From positions 1-64,000 of the forward strand of contig CANMQP010000007.1 of the NCBI GenBank assembly GCA_947500035.1: a stretch of DNA of 64,000 nucleotides. Direction: 5' to 3'. Origin of the DNA: an uncultured Kiloniellaceae bacterium. Lineage in GTDB: Bacteria; Pseudomonadota; Alphaproteobacteria; Kiloniellales; Kiloniellaceae. A program made the translations under genes and the position numbers. Shown here in pieces: positions 16,858 to 25,764 of the stretch. Numbering within the stretch: position 1 is the stretch's first letter; each line of letters begins with the position of its first letter. The notes below the pieces were generated by a model that saw nothing but the letters and a program-made list of their open reading frames with translations, searched no databases and had not been told where the DNA came from.

Positions 16858-17853
16858 TCAGTCCTTGTCTATCGCGGTGATCAGATCGGTCAGGCTGCGA
16901 ACGGGATTGGCGATAAGGGGAATGGCCAATGCACGGACCCGGGCGCGGGTCTGATCGGATAGATATTCGACCGGCGATTTTCCATCAACGCGCGCCAGCA
17001 TCAGCGCAGGAATCAGCGCGGCGACCCGAGCCTCCAGCGCCACTGGATCTTCCCATGAGATCCCGGGTTCATAGCTGGCCCAGAACCGCAATACGGACAC
17101 CAATAGAGACCTGCGCGATGCCGGCAGGTGCAATGCTTTCAGGATCAGGTGGTTCAAGCAGAAGGCCAGATCGAACGAGGCGTCACCCATGGTGGCACAT
17201 TCGGCATCCAGGACAATCGGCTTGCCATTCCGAAACAGGATGTTCTTGGGGCTGACATCGCCGTGAACCAGCACGCTATCAGCGGCATAGAGCGCGTTCA
17301 CAAGTGCGCATAGCTGCGGGGCAAGATCAGGATGTTTGTTGGCGGTGAAGTTCAAATAGGGTTCTAACCTGAGCGCGTGGAAGTCATCGCGGTTCCGGAA
17401 AGGGCTGGGGTCAAATCCGGGCGCGGTCGAGGCGGCATGGATCCGGCCCAGGACGGACGCCACGGCCTCGGCTTCGCCCCGGTCCGGCGCGGATTTCAGC
17501 AGCGCGTCCTTCCAGAGATAGACGCTTTCGCCAGTCACGTACTCCATGGCGAAACCGTTATCGGCGGCGGACCAGCCATAGAGCCCGGGAACGTTCTCCG
17601 GCGCACAGGCCGCGGCGGCCATCAGCCAGGCGTATTCGGCTTTGTTGCGATGCACCGGTGCCCGCCAGTCCTCCGCGACCTTCAACTTGGGCAGGGCAAA
17701 CTTCACGCAGATCTCGCGCCCCGGAAGTGACACCACAGAGATGTCCGACGCCACACCACCGGTCAACGGCTTTACAGCCAGGATCTCGCCTGGCCCGGCA
17801 AGACCGAGATTGGCAATCAGCTTCGCGCAACGCAGATCAAACGCTTCAGACAC
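16858..17853 (-). CDS. APH-fold (aminoglycoside phosphotransferase family) small-molecule kinase
   Basis: This 331-residue protein starts at a GTG. It has the choline/aminoglycoside kinase fold: LTGGVASDISVV (nucleotide loop), ICVKFALPK (the ATP-binding Lys), the catalytic loop LVHGDVSPKNILF (about residue 195) and the metal-binding VLDAECATMGDASFDLAF. The family includes sugar, choline and methylthioribose kinases; resistance is only one branch. It is the first gene of a kinase, enolase-like, SDR unit and has its own upstream palindrome (17881-17894), so it is probably transcribed separately from the transporter genes upstream. Phosphorylation of an imported sugar or sugar acid is the likely role. 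Confidence 0.85.
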   Translation of the reverse strand: MSEAFDLRCAKLIANLGLAGPGEILAVKPLTGGVASDISVVSLPGREICVKFALPKLKVAEDWRAPVHRNKAEYAWLMAAAACAPENVPGLYGWSAADNGFAMEYVTGESVYLWKDALLKSAPDRGEAEAVASVLGRIHAASTAPGFDPSPFRNRDDFHALRLEPYLNFTANKHPDLAPQLCALVNALYAADSVLVHGDVSPKNILFRNGKPIVLDAECATMGDASFDLAFCLNHLILKALHLPASRRSLLVSVLRFWASYEPGISWEDPVALEARVAALIPALMLARVDGKSPVEYLSDQTRARVRALAIPLIANPVRSLTDLITAIDKD

Positions 17854-17880
17854 CTGATACAGCCCGGAAAAACGAAAAAA

Positions 17881-17894
17881 TGTTCACGTGAACA
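17881..17894. promoter_or_regulatory. LacI-type operator palindrome upstream of the kinase operon
   Basis: TGTTCACGTGAACA is a perfect 14-bp palindrome 28 bp upstream of the kinase start. Its 12-bp core GTTCACGTGAAC recurs exactly at 25765-25776, upstream of the lacI-family gene. The size and central CG dinucleotide match LacI-family operators. Confidence 0.75.
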
Positions 17895-17949
17895 ATTAAA
17901 ATCTTTCAGGCAGGCGCGTCAAGGTCATTCCCCTGCCCAGGGGCCCAGC

Positions 17950-18990
17950 TTACCGGCCGGTCGCGGACTGCCCCCGAACCCGGCGCTCGATGATGGTTTG
18001 CAGCACGACAGAGATCACGATGACCAGACCGAAGCAAAGCTGAGTGTAGAAAGCGTTGATGCCGGCCGACACTACGCCGGCATTGATCGCGCCGATAATG
18101 TAGGAGGCAACAAAAGTCCCGACCATTGACCCCGTACCGCCGAAAACCGACGTCCCCCCCAGGAAGACCGAGGCAATGGTGTTCAGGAGAAAGCCCTCGC
18201 CGGTCGTCGGCCAGAAATAATAGCCATAGAAGGACGTCAGCAAACCCGACACGACAGCCACCAGGCCGACCAAGACGAAAGCCCGTACCTTCACCGAGAC
18301 GGTGTTGATACCCATCAGCCGGGCGCTGGTTGGATTGTCGCCGACCAGGAAGACATGCGCGCCAAAGCGGGTTCGGTTCAGCAGCAGCCACATGATAATA
18401 CCGATGCCGATCATCCAGAGAGTCTGAACCGGGAAGCCGAAGACCGGATCGCGGAAAATCGCATGCATAACAGGATAGTCGGCACGGGTCAGCGGCACAC
18501 CGGTGCCGTTCATCAAGACCAGCTCCAGGCCGCGATAGAGAAAAGACGTCCCTATGGTGATCACCAGCGAGGGGATGTTGAGCTTGGCCACCAGGAAACC
18601 ATTGAGGAGCCCGCAGAGGCCTCCCGTCGCAAAGGCCACGCTCAACCCCACGTACCAAGGCATGCCGCCGTGGTATGTGGTCAGGGCGAAGGCCGCGGTC
18701 CCCAGAGCCATGATCGAGGGGAAGGACAGGTCGATTTCACCGGTGATGACAACAAATGTCAGTGCAAGGGCGATCAGACCGAACTGCGGTGTGGTTTGCG
18801 CGAAGGCGACGTAGATATCGATGTCAGTGAAAACCGCAGGGGCGGCAACGACAAACACCAGCCACATGGCGAGGCCGACACCAATGATGCCGAACTGGCT
18901 GCCGTAGCGGCGGAAGGCCGAAGGCGGCTTGATGCTGTTGTCCTTAGGTTTGGACTTTGCGGGATCGGAGTTTGCGGTTTCCGTCGTCAT
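17950..18990 (-). CDS. Sugar ABC transporter permease (FrcC/RbsC type)
   Basis: This 346-residue polytopic protein has the RbsC/FrcC pattern: eight to ten hydrophobic segments, with the signature ITGEIDLSFPSIMALG after the second or third of them and the cytoplasmic coupling region LVGDNPTSARLMGINTVSVK. Further on is the conserved FLGGTSVFGGTGSMVGTF. It would form the membrane channel for a monosaccharide. Its start lies 7 bp after the ATPase stop, so the genes are co-transcribed (binding protein, ATPase, permease). Confidence 0.92.
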   Translation of the reverse strand: MTTETANSDPAKSKPKDNSIKPPSAFRRYGSQFGIIGVGLAMWLVFVVAAPAVFTDIDIYVAFAQTTPQFGLIALALTFVVITGEIDLSFPSIMALGTAAFALTTYHGGMPWYVGLSVAFATGGLCGLLNGFLVAKLNIPSLVITIGTSFLYRGLELVLMNGTGVPLTRADYPVMHAIFRDPVFGFPVQTLWMIGIGIIMWLLLNRTRFGAHVFLVGDNPTSARLMGINTVSVKVRAFVLVGLVAVVSGLLTSFYGYYFWPTTGEGFLLNTIASVFLGGTSVFGGTGSMVGTFVASYIIGAINAGVVSAGINAFYTQLCFGLVIVISVVLQTIIERRVRGQSATGR

Positions 18991-18997
18991 TCTTCTG

Positions 18998-19783
18998 CTA
19001 CTCCATTTTCCCTGAACGCGCTACGTGGTAGAGCCGTTCGATCAGTTCATCCATGGTGATTTCATCTTTGGAGTAAACGCCGGCCACCTTGCCGCGATCC
19101 AGCACATAGAGGCGGTCCACCACCGGATAGACGTGAAAGATGTTGTGATCGATAAAGATCGCGGACTTGCCGGCCTTCTTGATATTGCCGACGAACTCCA
19201 GCGTCTTCTTGGTCTCGGTCAGTGAAAGCCCCATGGTCGGCTCGTCGAGGATCACCAGCTGCGCCTCGAAGTAGAGCGCGCGGGTAATGGCGACGCCCTG
19301 CTTCTCACCGCCTGACATGGTGGCAACAACGTTGTCGGGATGCACGGCGGATGAGGTGAAGCCCATGTGTTCCTTCATCAGCCGCGCCGCTTCCGACCGC
19401 ATCCGTTTGACGTCGAGGAGTCCGAATTTGCCGCGCAGCTCGCGCCCCATGAACATGTTGCGCCAGATCGGCTGCTTCTCGCAAAGCGCGCGCTCCTGAT
19501 ACACGGTCTCTATCCCCAACCCGCGCGCACGGGCGACGGACCAGTCGTGTATCCGTTCGCCGTGAAAGTAAATTTCGCCGCCGGGATCGGGCCGGTGAAA
19601 CCCCATGACCGTCTTCACCAGCGTGGACTTTCCCGCACCATTGTCGCCGAGCAGACCGACGATCTCGCCGGGGCGCACGACAAAGTCGACGTCAGACAGA
19701 GACCGAACTTCCCCGAAGGTTTTGGTGACGTTCTTGAGTTCGATAACCGGTGACGACCCGGCAGTGTTCTCAGTTTTGATCAT
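18998..19783 (-). CDS. Sugar ABC transporter ATP-binding protein, single-domain FrcA type
   Basis: This 261-residue protein has one complete ABC domain: Walker A GDNGAGKST, signature MSGGEKQ, Walker B LVILDEPTMG, and the switch His in IFIDHNIFHV. RbsA-type ATPases have two domains and about 500 residues, so this is the FrcA-like single-domain form, which would work as a homodimer with the permease at 17950. It lies 75 bp downstream of the binding-protein gene. Confidence 0.93.
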   Translation of the reverse strand: MIKTENTAGSSPVIELKNVTKTFGEVRSLSDVDFVVRPGEIVGLLGDNGAGKSTLVKTVMGFHRPDPGGEIYFHGERIHDWSVARARGLGIETVYQERALCEKQPIWRNMFMGRELRGKFGLLDVKRMRSEAARLMKEHMGFTSSAVHPDNVVATMSGGEKQGVAITRALYFEAQLVILDEPTMGLSLTETKKTLEFVGNIKKAGKSAIFIDHNIFHVYPVVDRLYVLDRGKVAGVYSKDEITMDELIERLYHVARSGKME

Positions 19784-19858
19784 GAATTTTTCAAAGCTCA
19801 GCTATGAGGGGGAACCTCACGAGGCTCCCCGCTCCGAAGCAAAATGACGACTAAGGGT

Positions 19859-20872
19859 TTAGCGGATTTCCACCGCAGCCAACGGCGCAATGGCTGCGAC
19901 GTTGCTGGCATCCACAAAGGCACCCGCCGTGTTGATATCCAGACCCGACATGCCGTATTTCTTCGACATGCAGATGTTCAGGATCGGCAGATAACCCTGC
20001 AGATAGGGTTGCTGATCGATCACCAGGTTCTGGTAACCCTGCTCGATTGCCTGTGCGGAATTTGGCGACATATCGAAACCGGCGAAGTAGACATCGCCGG
20101 GCTTCAGGGATGCAGCCTCGGCATAGATCCCCACCGTCGAAGTCAAACCGCCGTGGTCCGTAACAACCAGCTTGGTTTCCGGGTTGGCCTTGATAAGTCC
20201 GACAAAGGTCGCGGTGCCCGCATTGGGGTTCGCATTGGTTGCCGCATCGATCTCCTGATAGAGCAGCTTGGCGCCGACCTCTTCGACCGCATCCAGAACG
20301 CCGACCGTGCGTTGACCGCGATCACCACCCTGCCCCTTCAGGCCCCAGACGAAAACGGTATCGTCCTTGGTCACGCCCGCACGCTTGATGGCCTCGGACC
20401 CGAGCGCGTAGCCGGCCTTATAATTTGGCGCCCCCACATAGCCGAAGCCCTGCGGCGCAAACTTGGCCTGACTTTCCGGCAGTCCGGTATTGAGGGTCGT
20501 GAAGATCGTTCCCTGGGCGAAGGCCTGCTCGACAAAAGGAGCTGTCGCGGCTTCCCCGGCGAAGCCGTAAGTCGCAATGCCGTCCGGCTTCGTCGTCAGG
20601 GCCTGCTGAATCTGCTGCAGCATCTTGTTGGGGTCCCAGTCGGAGAAGTAGTAGGTCACATCCGGACCGAGATCCTGCTCCGCCTGACGGAAGCCGTTGA
20701 GCACGTTGTTCGCGAAGACACCGCCCTGGGGACCGCCCGGGAAGGCGGCGATTTTCACTCCCGAGCACCATTTCTCGACAGGGTCGGCCGCCTGCGTTGC
20801 GGGCGCCGTGGCAAAAGCCGTGACCGTCGCCGCAGCGACAAACAGAGCGCCTGTTACAAAATCTGATTTCAT
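19859..20872 (-). CDS. Sugar ABC transporter periplasmic binding protein (peripla_BP_4 type)
   Basis: The start at 20872 has a strong ribosome binding site (GGGAGGAAA) and encodes a signal peptide (FVTGALFVAAATVTAFATAP, cleavage near TQA-ADP). The mature protein resembles RbsB/FrcB-type binding proteins, with GVKIAAFPGGPQGGVFANNV at the N-terminus and TYGFAGEAATAPFVEQAF, GYVGAPNYKAGYALG and the hinge region YFAGFDMSPNSAQAI. It delivers a sugar to the permease/ATPase encoded downstream. The divergent GntR gene probably controls it. Confidence 0.92.
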   Translation of the reverse strand: MKSDFVTGALFVAAATVTAFATAPATQAADPVEKWCSGVKIAAFPGGPQGGVFANNVLNGFRQAEQDLGPDVTYYFSDWDPNKMLQQIQQALTTKPDGIATYGFAGEAATAPFVEQAFAQGTIFTTLNTGLPESQAKFAPQGFGYVGAPNYKAGYALGSEAIKRAGVTKDDTVFVWGLKGQGGDRGQRTVGVLDAVEEVGAKLLYQEIDAATNANPNAGTATFVGLIKANPETKLVVTDHGGLTSTVGIYAEAASLKPGDVYFAGFDMSPNSAQAIEQGYQNLVIDQQPYLQGYLPILNICMSKKYGMSGLDINTAGAFVDASNVAAIAPLAAVEIR

Positions 20873-21083
20873 ATTTTCCTCCCGTGGAAGCGTATTTTTA
20901 TTGCTTTGGAATCGCACGCCTACCCAACCCAATGGCAGCTATTTCACTGCACATTATTTGTAAAGGTATATGCTTTCTTGTCACCCTTTCCTGATATCAC
21001 GAAGTTGGAAATGTAGCTGAATATAATTGTTTTTGTAAACTTTCAGATTGATCTTGACCACGCACTCGCGAGTCTGCAGACAT

Positions 21084-21100
21084 AACTTATATGATAAGTT
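21084..21100. promoter_or_regulatory. Perfect inverted repeat in front of the GntR gene
   Basis: AACTTAT (21084-21090) and ATAAGTT (21094-21100) are exact inverted repeats with a 3-nt spacer. The site ends 11 bp before the preferred start ATG of the GntR regulator and lies in the 239-bp divergent intergenic region with the binding-protein gene. It is a candidate autoregulatory operator. Confidence 0.6.
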
Positions 21101-21111
21101 CAAGGTTTCCC

Positions 21112-21882
21112 ATGCCAGAGTCAGTCGCAGCCAAATCCGTTGAAGGTCAAACCGCCGTCGCAAGCGTTGCCGCGCAGTTGACCGATTTGATCTATGCGGA
21201 GATGACCCCGGGTCTCAGCCTGCCGAGCGAGGCGGAGATGGCCACCCGCTATGGCGTCAGCCGCGTCACAATCCGCGAGGCAATCAAGATGCTGGCCGGC
21301 CGCGGGCTGGTGGAAATATCCCGGGGACGCCGGGCTGTGGTCAGTGAACCCTCGGGCAAAGCGCTGGGGGAGTTTTTGGGCTGGATCGTGCAGTATGACC
21401 CGAAGGGCATGTTCGATCTGGTGGAAGTGCGCATGTCTCTGGAGATCAAATCCGTTTCACTGGCAGCCAAGCGGGCAACCCGCCCCGCCCTTGCAGGAAT
21501 AGAAAACATGATGCAGGGCATGCGCGATGCCGGGCGCAGGCTCGAGGAGTCCGAGGGTGACCTTGCGATTGAGCGCAGATTCCACCAATGCGACGTGGGC
21601 TTTCATGAAGCCATCGCCCTGGCCAGCGGCAACCGGGTGATTACCTCTCTGATCGAGGCAATGTCAGTGCCGCTGGAACGATCTTTCTTCATGAGCCGGC
21701 GCGGCAAAGTGCTGCGCGGACTGCCGCTGGAAAGCACCATCGCCGCACATGAGAAAATTCTCGACTGCGTCAGGAAGCGCGACAGTCAGGCCGCAGAGAT
21801 CGCCATGCGCCAGCACTTGGAAGAGTCCGCGCGCGATATGCGCGCGGCGTTCGATAATCGCCCTGCCACCGTCAAAACCTGA
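21112..21882 (+). CDS. GntR-family (FadR/FCD subfamily) transcriptional regulator
   Basis: The start at ATG 21112 (MPESVAAKS) has AAGG upstream; the ATG at 21091 lies inside a palindrome and is less likely. The 256-residue protein has an N-terminal winged helix (LPSEAEMATRYGVSRVTIREAIKMLAGRGLVEI) and a C-terminal FCD-type helical domain (FDLVEVRMSLEIKSVSLAA, RRFHQCDVGFHEAIALASGN, HEKILDCVRKRDSQAAEIAMRQHL) with the His residues that bind metal and ligand. These regulators sense small organic or sugar acids. It is divergent from the FrcABC-like operon, its probable target. Confidence 0.92.
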   Translation: MPESVAAKSVEGQTAVASVAAQLTDLIYAEMTPGLSLPSEAEMATRYGVSRVTIREAIKMLAGRGLVEISRGRRAVVSEPSGKALGEFLGWIVQYDPKGMFDLVEVRMSLEIKSVSLAAKRATRPALAGIENMMQGMRDAGRRLEESEGDLAIERRFHQCDVGFHEAIALASGNRVITSLIEAMSVPLERSFFMSRRGKVLRGLPLESTIAAHEKILDCVRKRDSQAAEIAMRQHLEESARDMRAAFDNRPATVKT

Positions 21883-21899
21883 CACCATCTAAGTCTGTC

Positions 21900-21935
21900 G
21901 CCGCGTGAGTAGGACAACGTCTCTGCTCACGCGGC
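21900..21935. terminator. Hairpin between convergent gntR and permease genes
   Basis: A perfect 10-bp stem (GCCGCGTGAG at 21900-21909 with CTCACGCGGC at 21926-21935) and a 16-nt loop lie between two convergent genes. It lacks a long T run, so it may be a bidirectional barrier of moderate strength. Confidence 0.5.
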
Positions 21936-21944
21936 AAGAGGTCT

Positions 21945-22952
21945 TTACCCCTTCTCCCGCAAGCGCTGGGCGTAGACGTTGATAATCAATGCAGAGAGCA
22001 GAATAAGACCGCGGATCAGGATTTTGAGGAAAGAGTCGATCTGAATGTGGTCGAGCCCGTTGTTGAGCACGCCCAGAACCAGCAGCCCCACGATGGTGTT
22101 ACCGATGCCTCCGCGCCCGCCAAAAAGACTGGTACCGCCCACGACGACCGCGGCGATGGCGTCGAGCAGGTAGGTATCGAACTGGTTTTGCTGCGCAGAG
22201 CCGAAATAGGCAACCGCAAGCATACCGGCCACGCCGGAACAGACCGCGCCGATCACCAGGACCGAGCCGATGATGAACTTCACATTGACGCCCGAGTACT
22301 CCGCCGCCTCCCGGTTGCCGCCCGTCATGTAGATGTAGCGGCCGTAGCGTGTGTACTTCAGAACGAAGTGGCCGGCCGCGAGAAACAGCACCGCCACAAT
22401 AATCGTCCAGCGGATACCAAAGACCGACTCCGTTCCCAAGGTCGTAATCAGGTCCGGATAGTTATAGGCGATCTGACCGCGCACCAGGAGCGCTGAAACA
22501 CCGTTGGCGATCTGCATCATGGCCAGGGTCATGATGAAGGAGGGAATACCGATCCAGGTCACGCCGAAGGCGGTCACCAGGCCAAAGACAACCGCCGTCG
22601 CAAGCGTCAGGACAATCGCGATCACACCGTTCAGGGGCAGATTGGCGATGTTGACGTACTCAGGCTGCAGGGTGAAGTAGGCCAGAGTGATCCCCACGGC
22701 ATTGGCGATCGCAGCGACCGAAAGATCGATTTCAGCGGTGAGAATCACGAAGGTCAGGCCAACGGCGATGATCGCCGTGATCGAAACCTGGGAGAGGATG
22801 TTCATGAAGTTGTCCGCCGTGAAAAACGACGGGCTCGCGGCGGAAAAGAAGATGACAAGCACCATGAGCGTAAAGACAGGTGCAATATTGCGCAGCTGGT
22901 CGGTGAGCACCGCCTTCAGCCCCCCGGCCTTCGTCTCTCCGGCTTCCTGCAT
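21945..22952 (-). CDS. Sugar ABC transporter permease (RbsC type), second system
   Basis: This 335-residue polytopic protein has the RbsC-type motif ILTAEIDLSVAAIANAVG, the coupling segment MTGGNREAAEYSGVNVK and the conserved AVVVGGTSLFGGRGGIGNTIVGL. A very strong G-rich ribosome binding site precedes it. It forms the channel of the second sugar transporter, with the double-domain ATPase directly upstream (11 bp). Confidence 0.93.
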   Translation of the reverse strand: MQEAGETKAGGLKAVLTDQLRNIAPVFTLMVLVIFFSAASPSFFTADNFMNILSQVSITAIIAVGLTFVILTAEIDLSVAAIANAVGITLAYFTLQPEYVNIANLPLNGVIAIVLTLATAVVFGLVTAFGVTWIGIPSFIMTLAMMQIANGVSALLVRGQIAYNYPDLITTLGTESVFGIRWTIIVAVLFLAAGHFVLKYTRYGRYIYMTGGNREAAEYSGVNVKFIIGSVLVIGAVCSGVAGMLAVAYFGSAQQNQFDTYLLDAIAAVVVGGTSLFGGRGGIGNTIVGLLVLGVLNNGLDHIQIDSFLKILIRGLILLSALIINVYAQRLREKG

Positions 22953-22963
22953 TCTCCCCCCCC

Positions 22964-24478
22964 CTATGCCGCCGACAAAAGATCGGCCTTGTGAAGTACT
23001 CCGCTGCTGAATTCCTTAGCCACCACGCCCTTGCGCAACACCGTGACCCGGTCCGCAAGCGTCAGGATCGTCTCCGGCTCGCTTGAGAGCACCAGGATGG
23101 CAACGCCCTGGTCGCGCAGCTTTTTGATAATGCGTATGACGTCTTCCTTCGCGCCGACGTCCATGCCCCTGGTCGGCTCCGACAGGATCAGGACCTTGGG
23201 AAGATGCGTCAGCCACTTTGCCAGCGCGACCTTCTGCTGATTGCCGCCCGAGAGCGAGCCAAGCTCCATATCGGCCCCCTGTGTCTTGATCTGGAGGTCA
23301 TCGATATGTGTTTTGGTGATCGAGCGCTCGGCATCCGGCTTCAGAAGGAGCCGATGAATGCGCTCTAAAATGGCAATTGAAACGTTTTTGTAGATTGGCT
23401 CGCTGCGGAACAGCATCATGGAACGGTTTTCAGGAACAAAGGCAATACCGCGGCTTTTTGCATCGGCCGTGGATCGGAACGAAATCTCCTCACCATCGAC
23501 AAGAATACGCCCCTGCTGCAAAGGAATTTTCCCAAAGGCCGCCCGCGCAAACTCGATCTGGCCGCAGCCCATGAAGCCGTAGACACCGGTGATTTCACCG
23601 GCCCGCAGCTTCAGAGAGACATCGCGCAGCATCTTGCCGTCACCGATTGCCTCGGCCTCCATCACCACCGGCTTGGAATCGTCGCTGGCGAGTTCGGCGC
23701 TTTCCCCCATGTGCATGCCGATCGAGCCACGGCCGATCATGCTGGAAATCATCTCATCCTTGCTCAAACCGGTGGCCGGCCCCGAGGCCACCGTGCGGCC
23801 GTTGCGAAAAACCGTCACGCTGTCGGAGATCTCGAGAACGTCATCAAGAAAGTGGGAAATGAAGACAATCCCTCGTCCATCCGCACGGATCTTGCGCAAA
23901 ACATCGAACAGACGCTTCACTTCTGGCGGCGAGAGCGCCGAGGTCGGCTCGTCGAGAATGATAATACGCGCACCGGAGAAAAGGACCCTGGAGAGCTCAA
24001 CAAGCTGTTGGATACCGACGGGCAGCGCCCCCATGGTCGTGGTGGGATCGATATCCAGGCCCAGGCTGGCAATCAATCGCCTGGCTTCCCGGTTGATCCG
24101 CCGCCAGTCCACCGTGCCGAAACGTGTCAAGGGCTGCTGGCCGAGAAAAACATTCTCGGCCACGCTCAGATCCGGAACCGTCGAGAGCTCCTGGTGAACC
24201 ATACCGATCCCAGCATCGAGGGCATCGCGCGCGTTCCGGAAACGCACCTGCCTGCCGCCCACGCGCATCACGCCGTCATAGTCGCTATGCACCCCCGCAA
24301 TGACCTTCATCGAGGTGGATTTACCCGCGCCATTTTCTCCGATGAGGCCGTGGATCTCGCCTTCGAACAAGCGGAAGTCGACATCCTTGATCGCGGCGAC
24401 CCCGCCAAATGACTTGGAGACAGCGGAGAGTTCGAGCAGGGGTGGAACATCACCCCCGCCCTGTGCTTGCGCGCTCAT
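22964..24478 (-). CDS. Sugar ABC transporter ATP-binding protein, double-domain RbsA type
   Basis: This 504-residue protein has two ABC domains. The N-terminal one has GENGAGKST, the degenerate signature LPVGIQQLVELSR and Walker B IIILDEPTSAL. The C-terminal one has the degraded Walker A GFMGCGQIE, signature LSGGNQQKVALAKWL and Walker B VLILSEPTRGMD. A weakened second Walker A is normal for RbsA/XylG proteins. It powers import with the permease and the binding protein on either side. Its start is 10 bp after the binding-protein stop. Confidence 0.94.
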   Translation of the reverse strand: MSAQAQGGGDVPPLLELSAVSKSFGGVAAIKDVDFRLFEGEIHGLIGENGAGKSTSMKVIAGVHSDYDGVMRVGGRQVRFRNARDALDAGIGMVHQELSTVPDLSVAENVFLGQQPLTRFGTVDWRRINREARRLIASLGLDIDPTTTMGALPVGIQQLVELSRVLFSGARIIILDEPTSALSPPEVKRLFDVLRKIRADGRGIVFISHFLDDVLEISDSVTVFRNGRTVASGPATGLSKDEMISSMIGRGSIGMHMGESAELASDDSKPVVMEAEAIGDGKMLRDVSLKLRAGEITGVYGFMGCGQIEFARAAFGKIPLQQGRILVDGEEISFRSTADAKSRGIAFVPENRSMMLFRSEPIYKNVSIAILERIHRLLLKPDAERSITKTHIDDLQIKTQGADMELGSLSGGNQQKVALAKWLTHLPKVLILSEPTRGMDVGAKEDVIRIIKKLRDQGVAILVLSSEPETILTLADRVTVLRKGVVAKEFSSGVLHKADLLSAA

Positions 24479-24488
24479 CGACCGCGCG

Positions 24489-25514
24489 TCAGATCAGGAA
24501 ATTCTTCTGAAGCCATAGATTTCCAGGCGCGGTTTCCCTGGTAATGACCGGTCCATCGGCAAGAATGAATTCCGGAACCTCCTTACCGGCTTTTTCGCCG
24601 CCTTGTGCAGCCGCGACCCCGGCAGCCACCGCCCAACCGTGGATACGGCTCGAGGGATTGCGCACGGTGGCGAGCATGTGGCCGTTGAGCACCGCATTTA
24701 CCGCCGGCGGCATGGCATCGACACCCGCGATAATGATATCGGTGCGGTTCTTCGCCTTCATCACATTGGCCGCGGCCAGGGCCATATCGTCATTATGGAA
24801 AAAGGCCGCCTTAATGTCGTCGTGCTTAGTCAGAATGGAGTCCCAAATCCGCGCGACCTTGGTGACATCCCAATCTGCAGGTTCCTCGTTTATGACCTTC
24901 ACATCCGGATAGTCGGCCACGACGCTGCCGAAACCCTTTGCGCGTCCCTGGGCACCGGAATGGCCAAGCGAACCCTGGGTATGGACGATATTGCCCTCGC
25001 CCTGAATGGCGGCCATCACCTGGGACGTGACCGTGGACCCCATCATTTCGTTGTCAGGCGCGATGAAGGTGTGAATGGGGATCGTGCCCAGTGGTGCGAT
25101 CAACGTATCCATCGCGATCACCGGAATGCCATTGTCGATCATCTTTTGCACCGGCTGCACCAGGGTTCCGATGCCGAAGGTCTGGATCGCGACGAAATCC
25201 CATTGCTGCGTCGCCATGTTTTCAATCGAGGCACGTTGCTTGGTGGAGGAGAATTCCCCGTCGAACCAGGTCACCTCAACATTCATAAGCTTGCCCCAGG
25301 CTTCCGCAGCCTGTTTGCCCTGTGCGCACCACGTCGCCTTAAGCCCGGCATTGGAAAAAGCCGCCTTCAGCGGCTTACCCGATGGCTTCAGGTCCTGCGC
25401 CATCGCGGGATCGAAACCGGCCTCGGCCAGTAACGCGCCCGTCAGCGCGGTCGCGCCAATGGCTTTGAAAACATCACGCCGGTTTTTGGATTCCTTCAGA
25501 TACTCGTCGATCAT
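24489..25514 (-). CDS. Sugar ABC transporter binding protein with Tat-like signal
   Basis: This 341-residue protein starts with a twin-arginine-type leader (KNRRDVFKAIGATALTGALLAEAG), then DPAMAQDL as the probable cleavage region. The mature part is a RbsB-like protein: LKAAFSNAGLKATWCAQGKQAAEAWG, WDFVAIQTFG, VIAMDTLIAP, AAFFHNDDMALAAANVMKA and IIAGVDAMPPAVNAV. Tat export would mean that it folds in the cytoplasm, unlike the Sec-type binding protein at 19859. The ribosome binding site GGGAGG is strong. It is first in the second transporter operon and divergent from the LacI-type regulator. Confidence 0.92.
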   Translation of the reverse strand: MIDEYLKESKNRRDVFKAIGATALTGALLAEAGFDPAMAQDLKPSGKPLKAAFSNAGLKATWCAQGKQAAEAWGKLMNVEVTWFDGEFSSTKQRASIENMATQQWDFVAIQTFGIGTLVQPVQKMIDNGIPVIAMDTLIAPLGTIPIHTFIAPDNEMMGSTVTSQVMAAIQGEGNIVHTQGSLGHSGAQGRAKGFGSVVADYPDVKVINEEPADWDVTKVARIWDSILTKHDDIKAAFFHNDDMALAAANVMKAKNRTDIIIAGVDAMPPAVNAVLNGHMLATVRNPSSRIHGWAVAAGVAAAQGGEKAGKEVPEFILADGPVITRETAPGNLWLQKNFLI

Positions 25515-25764
25515 TGTGTAAACCTCCCATTGTTGATTTCATTCTTATGGTTCTCGGGTTTAACGCTTAAATCGCTCTTGATGTGGTAGGTGTCTCCAGA
25601 CGCCCGCCCGGGCGCATCTTAGCACGGGGAACGCCCGCAACTCTTACTACTTTCAGGCAGCATGACGGTGGCAACAACTCTTCCAGCGCAACACCTGCTG
25701 GCACCAGGTTCGGCCGAGCGGCCCTGAAGCGGAGAATAAGCCAGCCAGCCGGTCAAACATCTTC

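Noticed and set aside
16858-17853. Aminoglycoside resistance gene
   Set aside because: The fold is shared by many small-molecule kinases, and the operon with enolase-like and SDR genes indicates catabolism.
19844-20866. A 340-codon open frame on the plus strand
   Set aside because: It is antisense to the clear sugar-binding protein gene and its translation looks like low-complexity Arg/Gly-rich shadow sequence.
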